Translations under genes and position numbers: made by a program
Shown: positions 34,054-44,819 of the stretch, one piece after another
Position numbering within the stretch: position 1 is the stretch's first letter
Layout of the letters: every line of letters begins with the position of its first letter
DNA from: Thozetella sp. PMI_491
Taxonomy: Eukaryota > Ascomycota > Sordariomycetes > Chaetosphaeriales > Chaetosphaeriaceae
Reading direction: 5' to 3'
Length of the DNA: 64,000 nucleotides
NCBI GenBank assembly: GCA_021432635.1
Contig: MU270025.1
Location: 331,244 to 395,243 of the forward strand
Notes under the pieces: generated by a model
Databases searched by the model: none
What the model saw: only the letters and a program-made list of their open reading frames with translations
What the model was told of the DNA's origin: nothing

Positions 34054-36986
34054 ATGGCGGCAACCAGCGATGCCGGACTCATGTCCGATGCTTTCAGCCG
34101 AGGGGCAGCAACCCCTCGTGCTCGATCTTTCCAGCCGACCTCGTCCGGCCGACCACGGGCTCCTCCTTCGGAGAGCCAGGGTGCGCCCAGCGACGACGAG
34201 GGCGAAGGCTTCGCGGACGACCAGCTCCCCAACCGCATCCGACCTAGGGATGCAGCGAATATCCCCAGGGTCGAGGACAGGATTGGCCTCATGGTTCAAG
34301 ACTCGTTCATCTCCTTCATCGAGACGTGAGTTTACACCGCCACCAAGCACATCGTTCCACCCCAATAGCTAATTCGCGATTCTACAGCTTCCAGGAGAAA
34401 CCCAGTTCCTCTGCGCAGCCGACGTCCAGCGCCGTCACGGACGAATTCTACTACGTCGCCCTGATTCACGGCATGAAGAACCACCGGCTCTCGACCCTCT
34501 ATGTCGACTGGAGGCACCTTGAGGCGTGGGAGTCTGGGACTCTGACCGGCCCCATCATGACCTCGTACTACCGCTTCCTCCCCTTCCTCAACAACGCTCT
34601 GAATGACATGATCGCGAAATACGAGCCTCAGTATTTTCGCGAGCATCGTCAGCCGAGCGCCTCCAGCCGCCTGACCAGTTCCGGTGCGAGCAACGCGTCG
34701 GGTACCCAGTCCGAGGCGCGCGTCTCCAAGAACCTGGCAACCGACAAGGTCTTCGGGATCGCATTCTACAACATGCCCCTTGTGTCCCGGATCCGGGCGC
34801 TACGGTCTCAGAACATCGGTCAGCTCCTCTCCATTAGCGGCACGGTGACGCGGACGTCTGAGGTCCGCCCTGAGCTGTCCCTGGCGACCTTCGTCTGTGA
34901 GGCTTGCAGGAGCGTGGTTCCCAATGTAGAGCAGAGCTTCCGCTACACAGAGCCGACCCAATGCCCGAACGCGACCTGCCAGAACCGTCAGGCGTGGCGC
35001 CTTGATATAAGGCAGAGCACCTTCGTGGACTGGCAGAAGGTCCGTATCCAAGAGAACAGCGGCGAGATCCCTACCGGTAGCATGCCGCGTACCATGGATG
35101 TCATCTTGCGTGGCGAGATTGTGGACCGTGCCAAGGCCGGTCAGAAATGCATCTTCACCGGTGCCTTGATTGTCGTGCCGGACGTCAGCCAATTGGGTAT
35201 GCCGGGTATACGGCCGACCGCCATCCGTGATGACCGGGGTAGCAACGCCGACGTGGCCAGCAACGGTGTGAGCGGTCTCAAGGCATTGGGTGTCCGGGAC
35301 CTCACCTACCGCCTCGCTTTCCTGGCATGCATGGTCTCGCCGAACAACTCGGCCCTAGGCGCGAGCGGTGATGACATAACTTCTCTTGTGAATTCTCTCA
35401 CCCAGGGCACTGCTCAACAAGATGATCCCGAGAGCCACCAAGATGCGGTGCTGAGCGCATATACCCCCGCTGAGATTGGCGATCTTCGAGAGATGGTGCA
35501 CAGTCCGGGCATCTACTCGCGAGTGGTCGACTCGATTGCCCCCATGATTTTCGGCCACGAGGTTGTGAAAAAGGGTATTCTCCTGCAGCTTCTGTCGGGT
35601 GTGCCGAAGAACACGCCAGAGGGAATGCAACTCCGTGGAGACATCAACATCTGCGTCGTCGGCGACCCGTCCACATCCAAGTCCCAGTTCCTCAAGTACG
35701 TTTGTGGATTTGCTCCTCGCGCTGTCTACACTTCTGGCAAGGCCTCGTCCGCCGCTGGTTTGACTGCTGCGGTGGTCAAGGACGAGGAGACGGGCGAGTT
35801 TACTATTGAGGCCGGTGCCTTGATGCTGGCTGACAATGGCATCTGCGCGATCGACGAGTTCGACAAGATGGACATTGCAGACCAGGTCGCCATCCACGAA
35901 GCCATGGAGCAGCAGACCATCTCGATCGCCAAGGCCGGCATCCAGGCGACTCTCAACGCGCGGACTTCGATCCTTGCGGCTGCCAACCCCGTCGGCGGAC
36001 GTTACAACCGCAAGGCCACCCTCCGGGCCAACATCAATATGAGCGCACCTATCATGTCCCGTTTTGATCTATTCTTTGTTATTCTCGACGAATGCAACGA
36101 GCAGGTCGACCGCCGGCTCGCCAACCATATTGTGGGCATCCACCAGCTCCGAGACGAGGCTGTCGCGCCCGAGTTCTCGACCGAGCAGTTGCAGCGGTAC
36201 ATCCGATTCGCGCGCACCTTCCGGCCGCAGTTCTCCGACGAGGCTAAGGAGTTGCTCGTGAACCGGTACAAGGAGCTCCGGGCCGATGACTCGCAGGGCG
36301 GCATCGGCAAGAACAGCTACCGTATCACGGTGCGTCAGCTGGAGAGTATGATCCGCCTGTCGGAAGCCATCGCCAAGGCCAACTGTGTCGAGGATATTGA
36401 CACCAAGTGCGTCAACGAAGCCTTCAATCTTCTACGACAAAGCATCATCTCCGTCGAGCACGACGATGTCGAGCTGGACGAGGAGCCCGTCCCCGAGGAT
36501 AGCGAGACGCTCCGCAAGGCTGCTGAGGCTGCCGCGGCTGATGCCGATGGTGACCAGGCGATGGCGACGGAAGGAGCCGATGGAGCTACGCAGGGCAAGA
36601 CCAAGGTTCATCTCACCTATGATAGGTACAAGGAGATGGTCAACTTGTTCATGCAACACCTCCAGGAGGCTGAAGGCGAGGAAGGCGATGGTATCACCCG
36701 TGATAACTTGGTCGAATGGTATCTGTCCGAAAAGGAAGACGATATTGAGAACGAAGACGCCTACCGCCAGGAGCTGCGGCTGGCCCGTCTGGTGCTCAAG
36801 AGAATGGTCAAGGTATGTTCTGTCCCTACGTCTGCTTGCCTTGACAAGATGCTGACAGTCGATTTACAGGAGAGATTCCTCATGATCTCGGCGCCTCCCG
36901 AGGAGGACGAAGGTGCAGCCGACTCGGCGATCGAGGAAGGCAAGCTGATCTACACGATCCACCCGAACTTCCCCCTTGATGGATAG
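34054..36986 (+). CDS. mcm6: DNA replication licensing factor MCM6
   Basis: Three exons (34054..34325, 34388..36812, 36870..36986) encode 937 residues. A disordered N-terminus precedes the MCM N-domain, with a zinc-binding module CEACRSVV...CPNATC (about 258-288). The AAA+ domain has Walker A GDPSTSKS (about 515), Walker B ICAIDEFDKMD (about 577) and the arginine finger MSRFDLFF. The SGKASSAAGLTAAVVKDEE block and the C-terminal winged-helix region separated by an acidic linker (VELDEEPVPEDSE) identify MCM6 rather than another MCM. It is one of six ATPases of the MCM2-7 helicase loaded at origins. Its promoter has an MCB box, consistent with G1/S expression. No anomaly is seen. Confidence 0.96.
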
Positions 36987-37265
36987 ACAGGGGAGATGAG
37001 AAGCAGCCCCTGCTTGCTTTTCTGAGCGTACTGTTTAAAGGGGAGGTAGGGCGTCCGGAGTTCTCAGATCAGGGGAGGGCCGGATGGACGGATGCTTTGA
37101 CATGAATAATGTGGTCCCATGGGGAAAGAAAGTCACGGTTACGAGGGAGAGAGCACAGGGATTACGGACTCTGGATGTTGAATGTCATGGTACTGCTGGT
37201 AGTAATTCCGCAGCGAATGTGTAAATGCAGCATCAACGTGATATGCGAGCACAAGACATCCTTGC

Positions 37266-38370
37266 TCACGCCGCCCTGCGCTCCCGTCCGCTGATCAGAT
37301 ACACCGCAGCCCGGGTGTCCAAGAGAGGATCGTCTGACGGCTCTAGACCTTCGACCCGCGGGATCGGATCGAAAATGATCTGCTTCTGCTCCGCCAGATT
37401 GCCCTCAACCAGGCTTGTCAAGGAGATGGTGCCTAGCTCGACCACCTTGCGGCTCTCAGGCCACTTGACCGTGTTGTCGTTCGTCACATCGCCATCCTCG
37501 GCCACCTGTGCCGTGAGCTTGAACTCGATGGGGCCCTTGCCCACGAGCACCGGCAGCTCATCAAACAAGTAGTTGGTCGGGCGGGCTGCCGCCTCCTCAT
37601 TGGTAATGTTCTGCACTCCGGCGACGGGGACGATGCGGTAGCGCACAAAGGTCGCCGTGCCCGAGGCAGCCACCAGCTTGAACGCGTTGACGCTAAAGTA
37701 CTGTTCGTTCGCTAAGGTCGCAGGGAACGGCTTAGGGAGCTGGACGAAGGCCAGCGCCTTGGGGTGCGAGGCCAGGTAGTCACCGATCGTCCCGTCCTTC
37801 AGCGACGAGAAAAAGCCGAGCGCTTCCTCGCCGTTGCTCCCAGGGAACCCATCAACGCTGTGCGCTGAGATTTGGGAAGAGGCCGGCGTCAGCTCAATTT
37901 GATTGACGAGGAGAGGAGGTTGGGGGGGACAAGAAACGGGAGCCCGGGGTTAGCATCACATACCAACAATGTCCGTATGAACACGCCGTGGCGTCTCGGC
38001 CAGCTGGAAGCGCACGGCAAAGCCCCGCGGGTTGCCATTGGCATCTGTATCTGGGAGATCTGGGATACCGCCCGAGGAAGAGAAGCGGGCGATGACCGGG
38101 GTAGAGGCGGCGTTAAAGTGCTGAGCCTTAGAAAGCTCCTTAGCCTCGGCGGTGGGCGTAAAAGTTCCTTTCAGAAGCTGACCCTTGGCATGGGCTTCAT
38201 GGAGCGTTCATGTGTCAGTACTGGTCATCTATGGACATCACGGCGGAGGAGCACAGAGGAGAAGAGACCTTACCGGGGCGGAAGCCAGGGTGCAGGCCGA
38301 AGATGGACTGAAGGGTTGTGACGATGTTCTTGCTGGTCTCGACGACCTTGTCGTCGGTAGGGAGAGGCAT
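37266..38370 (-). CDS. Catalase-related peroxidase (SrpA-like, heme)
   Basis: Three exons (38274..38370, 37964..38194, 37266..37864) encode 308 residues. The start reads MPLPTDDKVVETSK, then HPGFRPAHAKGQLLKGTFTP, with the presumed distal histidine in AHAKG, then ARFSSSGGIPDLPDTDANGN and RGFAVRF, the core of the catalase fold. The C-terminal third has NYLFDELP and FDPIPRVEGLEPSDDPLLD. At about 300 residues it is a minimal catalase-like protein lacking the long C-terminal domains of true catalases; family members show peroxidase rather than strong catalase activity. No signal peptide or SKL-type peroxisomal signal is visible (ends RERRAA). Confidence 0.88.
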
Positions 38371-39578
38371 GTTGGGTCTTACGCTAAAGTATCACAGGAA
38401 TTCGTTGTTGGGGAGGTCGTTCAAAGTGGGATCGGAGGAGAGTCTAAATAGGCCCAAGGCTCCAGTGAATGTCTCTGGGAGCTGAGAAGGAGGAGACAAT
38501 ACGTGGTGTAGTGGTGAATGCTGCTACAAGACTACTACCCCGCGCTCCATGCTTCCGGCCCCTAGGAGCAGGTCATGAGGGGCCAAGGCAAATATTTATA
38601 CGCACTGTCGTGATCGACGAGATCCTCTTGCTCGAAGACCTGGTTGGACACAGCTGAAGCCTGGCGCCATCATCCCCTCCGCCTGCTTCGGCCTCGGTCA
38701 ATTCTGCCGAAGAACCGCTGGAAGGCACGCCGCGACTCTTTAGCGCGGTATGCCCAAGTAATCACCTCCTTCCCCATTGGCCACTTCTTGTTGCCCGGGT
38801 GCCTTACCTGCCCTATGTGCTGACTGAGCACATCCGCCCAGCGATAGCGAGGGGGAAGGGAACAGATGCGCTAGACGCGACATCGGCTTGGCTCCGGGTA
38901 GCTCGACCAGCAGAGGAAAGTGGTCCTCAGATGCCATGCGGTTATCCGTAGAACGGCTAGTGCATCAAGACACCTTACCGACTCTCAAGAGCTCCTTCTT
39001 TCTCAACTACACAGTACCGTATTTGTGAGGTGCGTTTACGACGGGAGTTGGCTAACTGTCCGAAAAGGTGCCTCGAGCCTCCTACCACCTCTTAGGCAGG
39101 TCGCTGCTTTGGAGGTATTGGCGGGGCTAGGAAGCTACTGCAGGACGGCGGGGTAGAGAGCCAACAGGGAGCCAACAGGTGCTATAGCACACACGTAGCC
39201 ACACCCCAAGTTTACCATGATAGGAGTGTTGTGTGGAGAGCCAGAGAGTTTCCGAGGCATCCTTGTAGCATCATACTAATTAGAAAAAAGGCTAGCACCT
39301 TGGCGCTCAGCTATCGCGTGCTCGTAAGCCGGTCCCAAAACGTGGGTTGCGCACTCCTTGACCTGAAAGACTTCTAGTGGCCGGCGGTCTTCGTGGCCCA
39401 TATCACTTATGGCTTGTGCTAATATAAAACTTGTCTTGTAGGGGCTAGGTAAGTTCGATCACCACAGGCGCTCCAGTGGTTCCATTTCTGTCGAGAGTTG
39501 CAAAAAGTGGTATTTGCAGAACCGCCCAGAACCTGGGTGCTATGTGTACAGACACAGGCCCTGGGAAGGAGGGGCATA
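38371..39578. other. Intergenic, no gene supported
   Basis: 1.2 kb containing the peroxidase promoter and the aspartic-protease 3' flank. Translations show no family features. Confidence 0.5.
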
Positions 39579-40909
39579 TCAGTTCTCGAGCTCCAGCAGC
39601 TTCTTGGGCGCAAACCCAATTTGTTGCTTCCCGACGTCGAAGACCACAAACCATGCCTTCAGCGCCACGAGGCCGAAGATGGAGTAGCCGATATCAGCAT
39701 TCGACTGAATCCCGCCGAAGCAACGGACCCCATCTTGGGCCAGGGAGTAGTTCATGTACTCGCCCGGAACCGTAAATTGGACGCCCTCAATGAGTAGGGA
39801 AAAGTCGGTCAGGTCGGTTTGGCAAGGAAATACCCATACACCCTCTGCTTGCAAGTATTTAGCCTGGGGGATTGTTTTATAGTAGGCGCTAACAACGTCC
39901 TTGTTCAAGAGAAGAATCGGCGTGCCAGTATCAACCATGCCGTCGATGTTGACTGTCACCGCCTTCTTGGAACCGATGCTATATCCTGTCGCAGTGAAGT
40001 CCCAGAATCCAGTGCCATCGGTATCCACGTTCGTATAAGTTATGGTATCCCCGTAATACGAATTGAAATCGATAAAGCCAAAATTTATTTCTCCGGCTGT
40101 AGAACCTATTAGAAATGGGAGCTCAAGGTATATGATGCAATGTCTGCAGGGAGACACCCACGCGCTTGATGCTGGAGGTCAGCTGTCCAGACCGGCTTGT
40201 CGAGGTATCCAACCACGTTTTCGAAGAACGTTTTCTGCTTTTGCGGCTTTATTGTGTTGATATTAGAGAAGGCCAGCCCCAGAGTCGCCTCAGTGTCTCC
40301 AAAGAAGTTGTCCGAAATACTGTTAGCGCGCTGGATAGCCTGCTGGAAGAGGGGGAGTCCGCCGATTGCGACTTGATCCATGTAGACGTCTCCGCTGACA
40401 AAGGTCCCGTCCTGGTAAGTGGTTTTCCATGTTGCGCCAGACAACTTCTTGGCAGTTGTTGACTTTTCGGGTCTGTACTCTGTGTCGCCGTTGTCTGAAA
40501 CCCCTGAGCCGAGCACCAAGAAGTCGGAACTTCCGCAGTCGAGCTGGACGCGGAATTTCTGCGGTGGATTGCCAATCGAAACGGGAAGCACGTACTCGTT
40601 GTCATTTTCACCGGGTGTTGCCTTAGCACTTCCTGTTTTTCGCGCAATGATGCTGCGTTGAACAACGGTCTTGAGGTGGTCTGGGATGGTTGCCCCAAAC
40701 TTTTCGAGGGCTTTGTAATAGGCGAGAGGGCCATTTCTTATATGGGAGGGATTGTGAACTTGTGTCAATGAGAAGGAACCTTGGGCAAGGCCTATTTCGT
40801 CGGGGTGCGCAGGAGCAGCGTTGGCTGAGCCTAGTGATAGAAGCCACCAGGCGAGTAGCGGGAGGTTGAGCATCATCTGCGCGATTTGAGCACGCCGCTG
40901 ACGGGCCAT
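39579..40909 (-). CDS. Secreted pepsin-like aspartic protease (A1) with Asp-Cys-Gly first motif
   Basis: Two exons (40162..40909 and 39579..40096) encode 421 residues. A signal peptide is apparent (hydrophobic LPLLAWWLLSLGSANA, with cleavage near residue 32), followed by a propeptide of about 75 residues. The first lobe has NEYVLPVSIGNPPQKFRVQL, then DCGSSDFLVLG, and the flap YQDGTFVSGDVYMD. The second lobe has INFGFID and MVDTGTPILLL. Both catalytic Asp residues are present, but the first triad is D-C-G instead of D-T-G. The tail GYSIFGLVALKAWFVVFD is normal for fungal pepsins. The enzyme probably digests extracellular protein at acidic pH. The start could instead be an internal Met at residue 12 or 13, directly before the signal sequence. 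Confidence 0.9.
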
Positions 40910-42400
40910 GTTTGAGTGAACAAACAGCAGCGACAGGAGAAAAGACGGCCGGGTCCAGTAGTATTAATATATTGTCTGCTAGGAGTCCGTGATGAAGAAA
41001 ACGGAGTTGAAGGGTCTAAACCCTGTCAGAGCACCATAAACGTACACAATTAGAAGATGCCGATTAAGCTAAGCGCGGGAAGGATCTCCGGCGGTATTTA
41101 TAATTATGATGAAAGGTGTCACATATTGAAAGAGACTAACTTGGCGAGAAACCCTAAAAGAGCCCTACTTTGGTTCTAAGAACGAAGGAAATCAGTGCTA
41201 GAACATGAAAGTATTGTGCTTAAGACAAGAGGAGTACAGAAGCCATCTAGTACCTGTCTGGATTTGCGAATATGGAGTCAGGCTTCGTGTGAGGGCATGG
41301 GAGAATTGCGCTTCCTTCGGTAGGCTAGGAAGTAAATAATACTCCAACATTTCTCAGCTACAAGATCCTACTCTCGTGAAAGAAATGGCCCTCGCCTTTT
41401 CCCATTTCAGTAGGGCAATGGACACCTACCGACGAGCCAACCAAGACCACCTACTAGATGAATACGGCTTTTGCTATCTCTAACCTGTGTCTCAGCACCA
41501 ACTTCTACGGTCTCTGCTATGGAAACCCCCACGCCGAAGGGCGTGGGGCACTTTAAATGACTCTGTTAAACAAGGACAATCTCCTACTCAGAGACCGCAG
41601 CTGCGGCCTATCCGCATATCTTGGCCAGCCTTATTCATGAATCTCGCGGCAACCTGGATGCTAACCACGAACGACCCACACAATCGAGTACCCGGAGGGT
41701 GACACTCCTGGGGCCACCAGATCATATCATGTCGTTGGAAACGTGGAAATCCGACCGACGGGAGTCCCTCTCTGCCCGCCTTGTTTTGCTACTAGCAATA
41801 TCCTCGAACGTCGCCAGAGACGTCACCTCGTGGACCTTGGGGCGCATCACTTGCTCGGGCCGACTGTCATAGGGCCGCAGGGCTCATGACTCCGGTCGGC
41901 GGCTCCGCCGCCCGGGAGCAGGGCCACTGCTAGTGTCAGGTGCGTCAATGCAAAAGCCATCCGTATTACCGAATTGCTGTCATGACGTATTCTTCTAAGA
42001 ACGTGCCGGGCGCCCCAAACCCAATGTCATCGCGGATTGGCGCAGGCTAGCAATTGCCGCCATTGCACTACGGGCAGCAAGCGAGGTCCATCGGCCAGCG
42101 CCAGGCCCCAGCGAAGATCCCAGGAAAGGGCGCTGGCAGCCAATCTGCTCGCGGCAGATGTAGCCTCGTCCGAGCCACTCGGCGGAACTAAGAGCGGAGC
42201 CGCGATGCCACGATACCAGCGCTATGCCGGTTCGTGGCTGACGATGCTACAAAACGGTGTCGAGGATGTTTGGCTGGATTCTATTCAAATACCAAAGCCG
42301 CCCACGAGACACTAGAGTTCGACGACTTTCAGGGAAAGGTGATTTCCGTACAACATCCTTACGTCGCCGTGGAAACAGCTCCGTGCGACATCTACTGAAA
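40910..42400. other. Intergenic, no gene supported
   Basis: 1.5 kb between divergent protease and sugar-transporter genes. It contains AT-richer DNA near 40950-41180, and a strong hairpin at 41527..41548. Confidence 0.5.
41527..41548. repeat. GC-rich hairpin, 9-bp stem, GAAG loop
   Basis: CCCCACGCC, GAAG, GGCGTGGGG: perfect arms and a tetraloop. It sits about 850 bp upstream of the MFS gene in otherwise unannotated DNA. The arms also contain GTGGGG, which matches the CreA consensus SYGGRG (inference). Confidence 0.6.
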
Positions 42401-44237
42401 ATGGCTTCGTATTTCGGGATAAAGGGGGGATGGTTAACCCTCTGGGTCACTGTAGCCTGTGCGACAGATATGACATTGTTTGGGTGAGCATTAAACGTCC
42501 GCCCCTCCAATCTATGGCATGGCGCGAGGGCTCATGGTTATGAGAAGCTACGACCAAGGCGTCTTCGGCGGCGTCATTGTTACCGACGATTTCCTCGACC
42601 TGCTTGGTATCAAGGACGACCCATCTATGCAGAGCACCGTCACCGCTATCTACGATATCGGCTGTTTTTTAGGGGCCTTATCTGTGATCTGGATCGGGGA
42701 GCCCCTCGGCCGGAAGAACACTATTTTAATCGGGACAACCATAATGAGCGTAGGAGCGATACTCCAGATCACGGCCTTTGGGGTCCCCCAGATGATTGTC
42801 GGGCGTGTCATAGCGGGCATCGGAAATGGAATCAACACATCTACAGCTCCAGTGTGGCAGGGTGAGACATCCAAGGCCAGCTGGAGAGGAAAGCTCATCG
42901 TCATCGAGATGATATGCAACATCTTCGGCTTCATGATGAGTAAGACGCAACCCATGCCCCCCACCCCCCTTTCCACTCCGTGACTGACACCAGAGCACAG
43001 GCAACTGGGTCACCTTTGGAATGTCATATGTCCCGGGTTCGATATCCTGGAGGCTCCCACTTGCCATTCAATTCATCTTTATATTCATCCTCTACGCCAC
43101 CGTCCCATGGCTACCCGAGAGCCCGCGGTGGCTAATCGCCAGGGGCCGGATACAGGAAGCGGACCAAATTCTCGCGGATCTCGAGGACCGGGAGGTTGAC
43201 GACCCTTATATTACCACCCAATCTCGAGACATCCGATGGGCAGTAGAGTTTGAGCTCAAGAATACGGTACCCTGGGGGGATCTCCTCCGTGGAAGGACCG
43301 GAGAAGGTGGTACTTCGATTCTGAGACGGTTGGTTCTGGGCATGGGCACGCAGGCTATGCAGGTGAGTCAAAATTCCTCCATTTCCTTCACAATAACGAG
43401 GCTGACGACACAAAGCAATTCTCAGGGATCAACGTCACTTCCTACTATCTCCCGCTGGTCCTGATCAACTCGGTCGGCCTGGACAACAGACTGGCCCGCT
43501 TGCTCGCCGGCTGCAACTCGGTCAGCTACTTGCTGTTCAGCCTGATTGGCATCCCCAACGTCGAGAAATGGGGAAGACGCAAGATGATGATGTACTGCGC
43601 CTTCGGTCAGTTCCTCTGCTATCTGGCTATCACCATCTGCATCCGATACAACGAGGCGGACTTTCTCTCTCCGGGGCTACGAGTTCAGTTTGCCGAGGCC
43701 TCCATCGCATTCTTCTTCCTCTACTATGTCTTCTTCGGCATCGGATGGCAGGGCGTCCCTTGGCTCTACCCAACCGAGATCAACAGCCTGAGCATGCGTA
43801 CCAAGGGGGCGGCGCTTGGAACGGCCACAAACTGGATCGTCAACTTTCTCGTGGTGGAGATTACGCCACCCGGGATCTCCGCGCTGGGGTGGAAGTTTTA
43901 CATCATTTGGACGGTGTTCAATTTCGCATTCATCCCTATCGTGTATCTCTTTTACCCTGAGACGGCCGACCGGTCCTTGGAGGATGTAGATCGCTTCTTC
44001 CTGGAGAACCACAATGTGCTGGTATACAAGGACAAGGACGCTACATCATCGAAGCGACCCAAACGATATGATGAATTGGAGAAGGCTGAGGTGCGTCGGA
44101 ACAGCTCGGTGACGCAGGAGAACATACAAGGGATGTTCAAGAGGAGGCCAGCAGAGCAGGCCAGCGACGAGGCCAAAGCGAATGAGGTACAAGGGCTCGG
44201 GGAACACCTGGAGACGAAGAGCGCCGACGTTAGTTGA
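42401..44237 (+). CDS. MFS sugar transporter (sugar porter family)
   Basis: Four exons (42401..42483, 42548..42939, 43001..43362, 43416..44237) encode 552 residues with 12 predicted membrane segments. Family motifs include FGYDQGVFGGV in TM1, GEPLGRKNTIL (the GR-[KR] loop between TM2 and TM3), RVIAGIGNGINTSTAPVWQ, VPWLPESPRWL, QFSGINVTSYYLPLVL and PTEINSLSMRTKGAA. The QFSGIN and PESPRWL signatures place it among sugar porters; the sugar cannot be deduced. The C-terminal tail is charged and cytosolic. Each splice junction restores a conserved motif (TLFG|YDQG and MQ|QFSG). The acceptor of exon 2 is GAGAAG, purine-rich and weak. It lies upstream of an amino-acid permease on the same strand. Confidence 0.92.
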
Positions 44238-44819
44238 TGTACGAGTTGCATCTAGTCCCCTGCTCGGATGGGGATCCGTAGGTATCTATTTAACCAGGAT
44301 AAGACAAAAAGTCCTATCACTCTTTGGCATTGCAGGCATTACCGGCAGGCAGGTGAGCTCGGCCGATGCTGCACGTTCCGTGGGGGCGCTTCTTTATCGC
44401 AGAGCGCCCCGCATCCTCGGAGCTTCTGGTTTGGCGATCTGGGCCTATCACGAACCATACAGAGTTACTTTATCTCACCACCGGTGATCGCGCGCTGCGA
44501 ACGGTGCTTTATCTATCTTGCCTGACTCGGATCGCCATTGGCCAATCCGGCACACTGTGTCACGGTAACCATGCCCGCATATGATGGCGGGGGTATGCGG
44601 CCATAGATTGGCCTCCTTGTGCGACATTCTACCGCATGTCTCGTCACATCCTGCCCGTGCGGTGCTCTATAAAATAAGTGGCGCCACGATTCCGGGTTGT
44701 CTTTGTGTTTGACCAGTACGATTCCTGCTGACTGTCTTACCCTTCGAGGTGTAGGCGATGAACCGTTGCTAGTTCCCAAAGACGCAGCACAGGTTTACTT
44801 CTCGACCCCCCGGTTCATC
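44238..44819. other. Promoter region of the APC permease
   Basis: 582 bp between two transporter genes on the same strand. A TATA box (44668..44676) is present. No gene is seen. Confidence 0.5.
44668..44676 (+). promoter_or_regulatory. TATA box (TATAAAATA)
   Basis: A good TATA match 144 bp upstream of the permease start codon. TATA-driven genes in fungi tend to be strongly regulated, which fits nitrogen-source transporters (inference). Confidence 0.5.
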
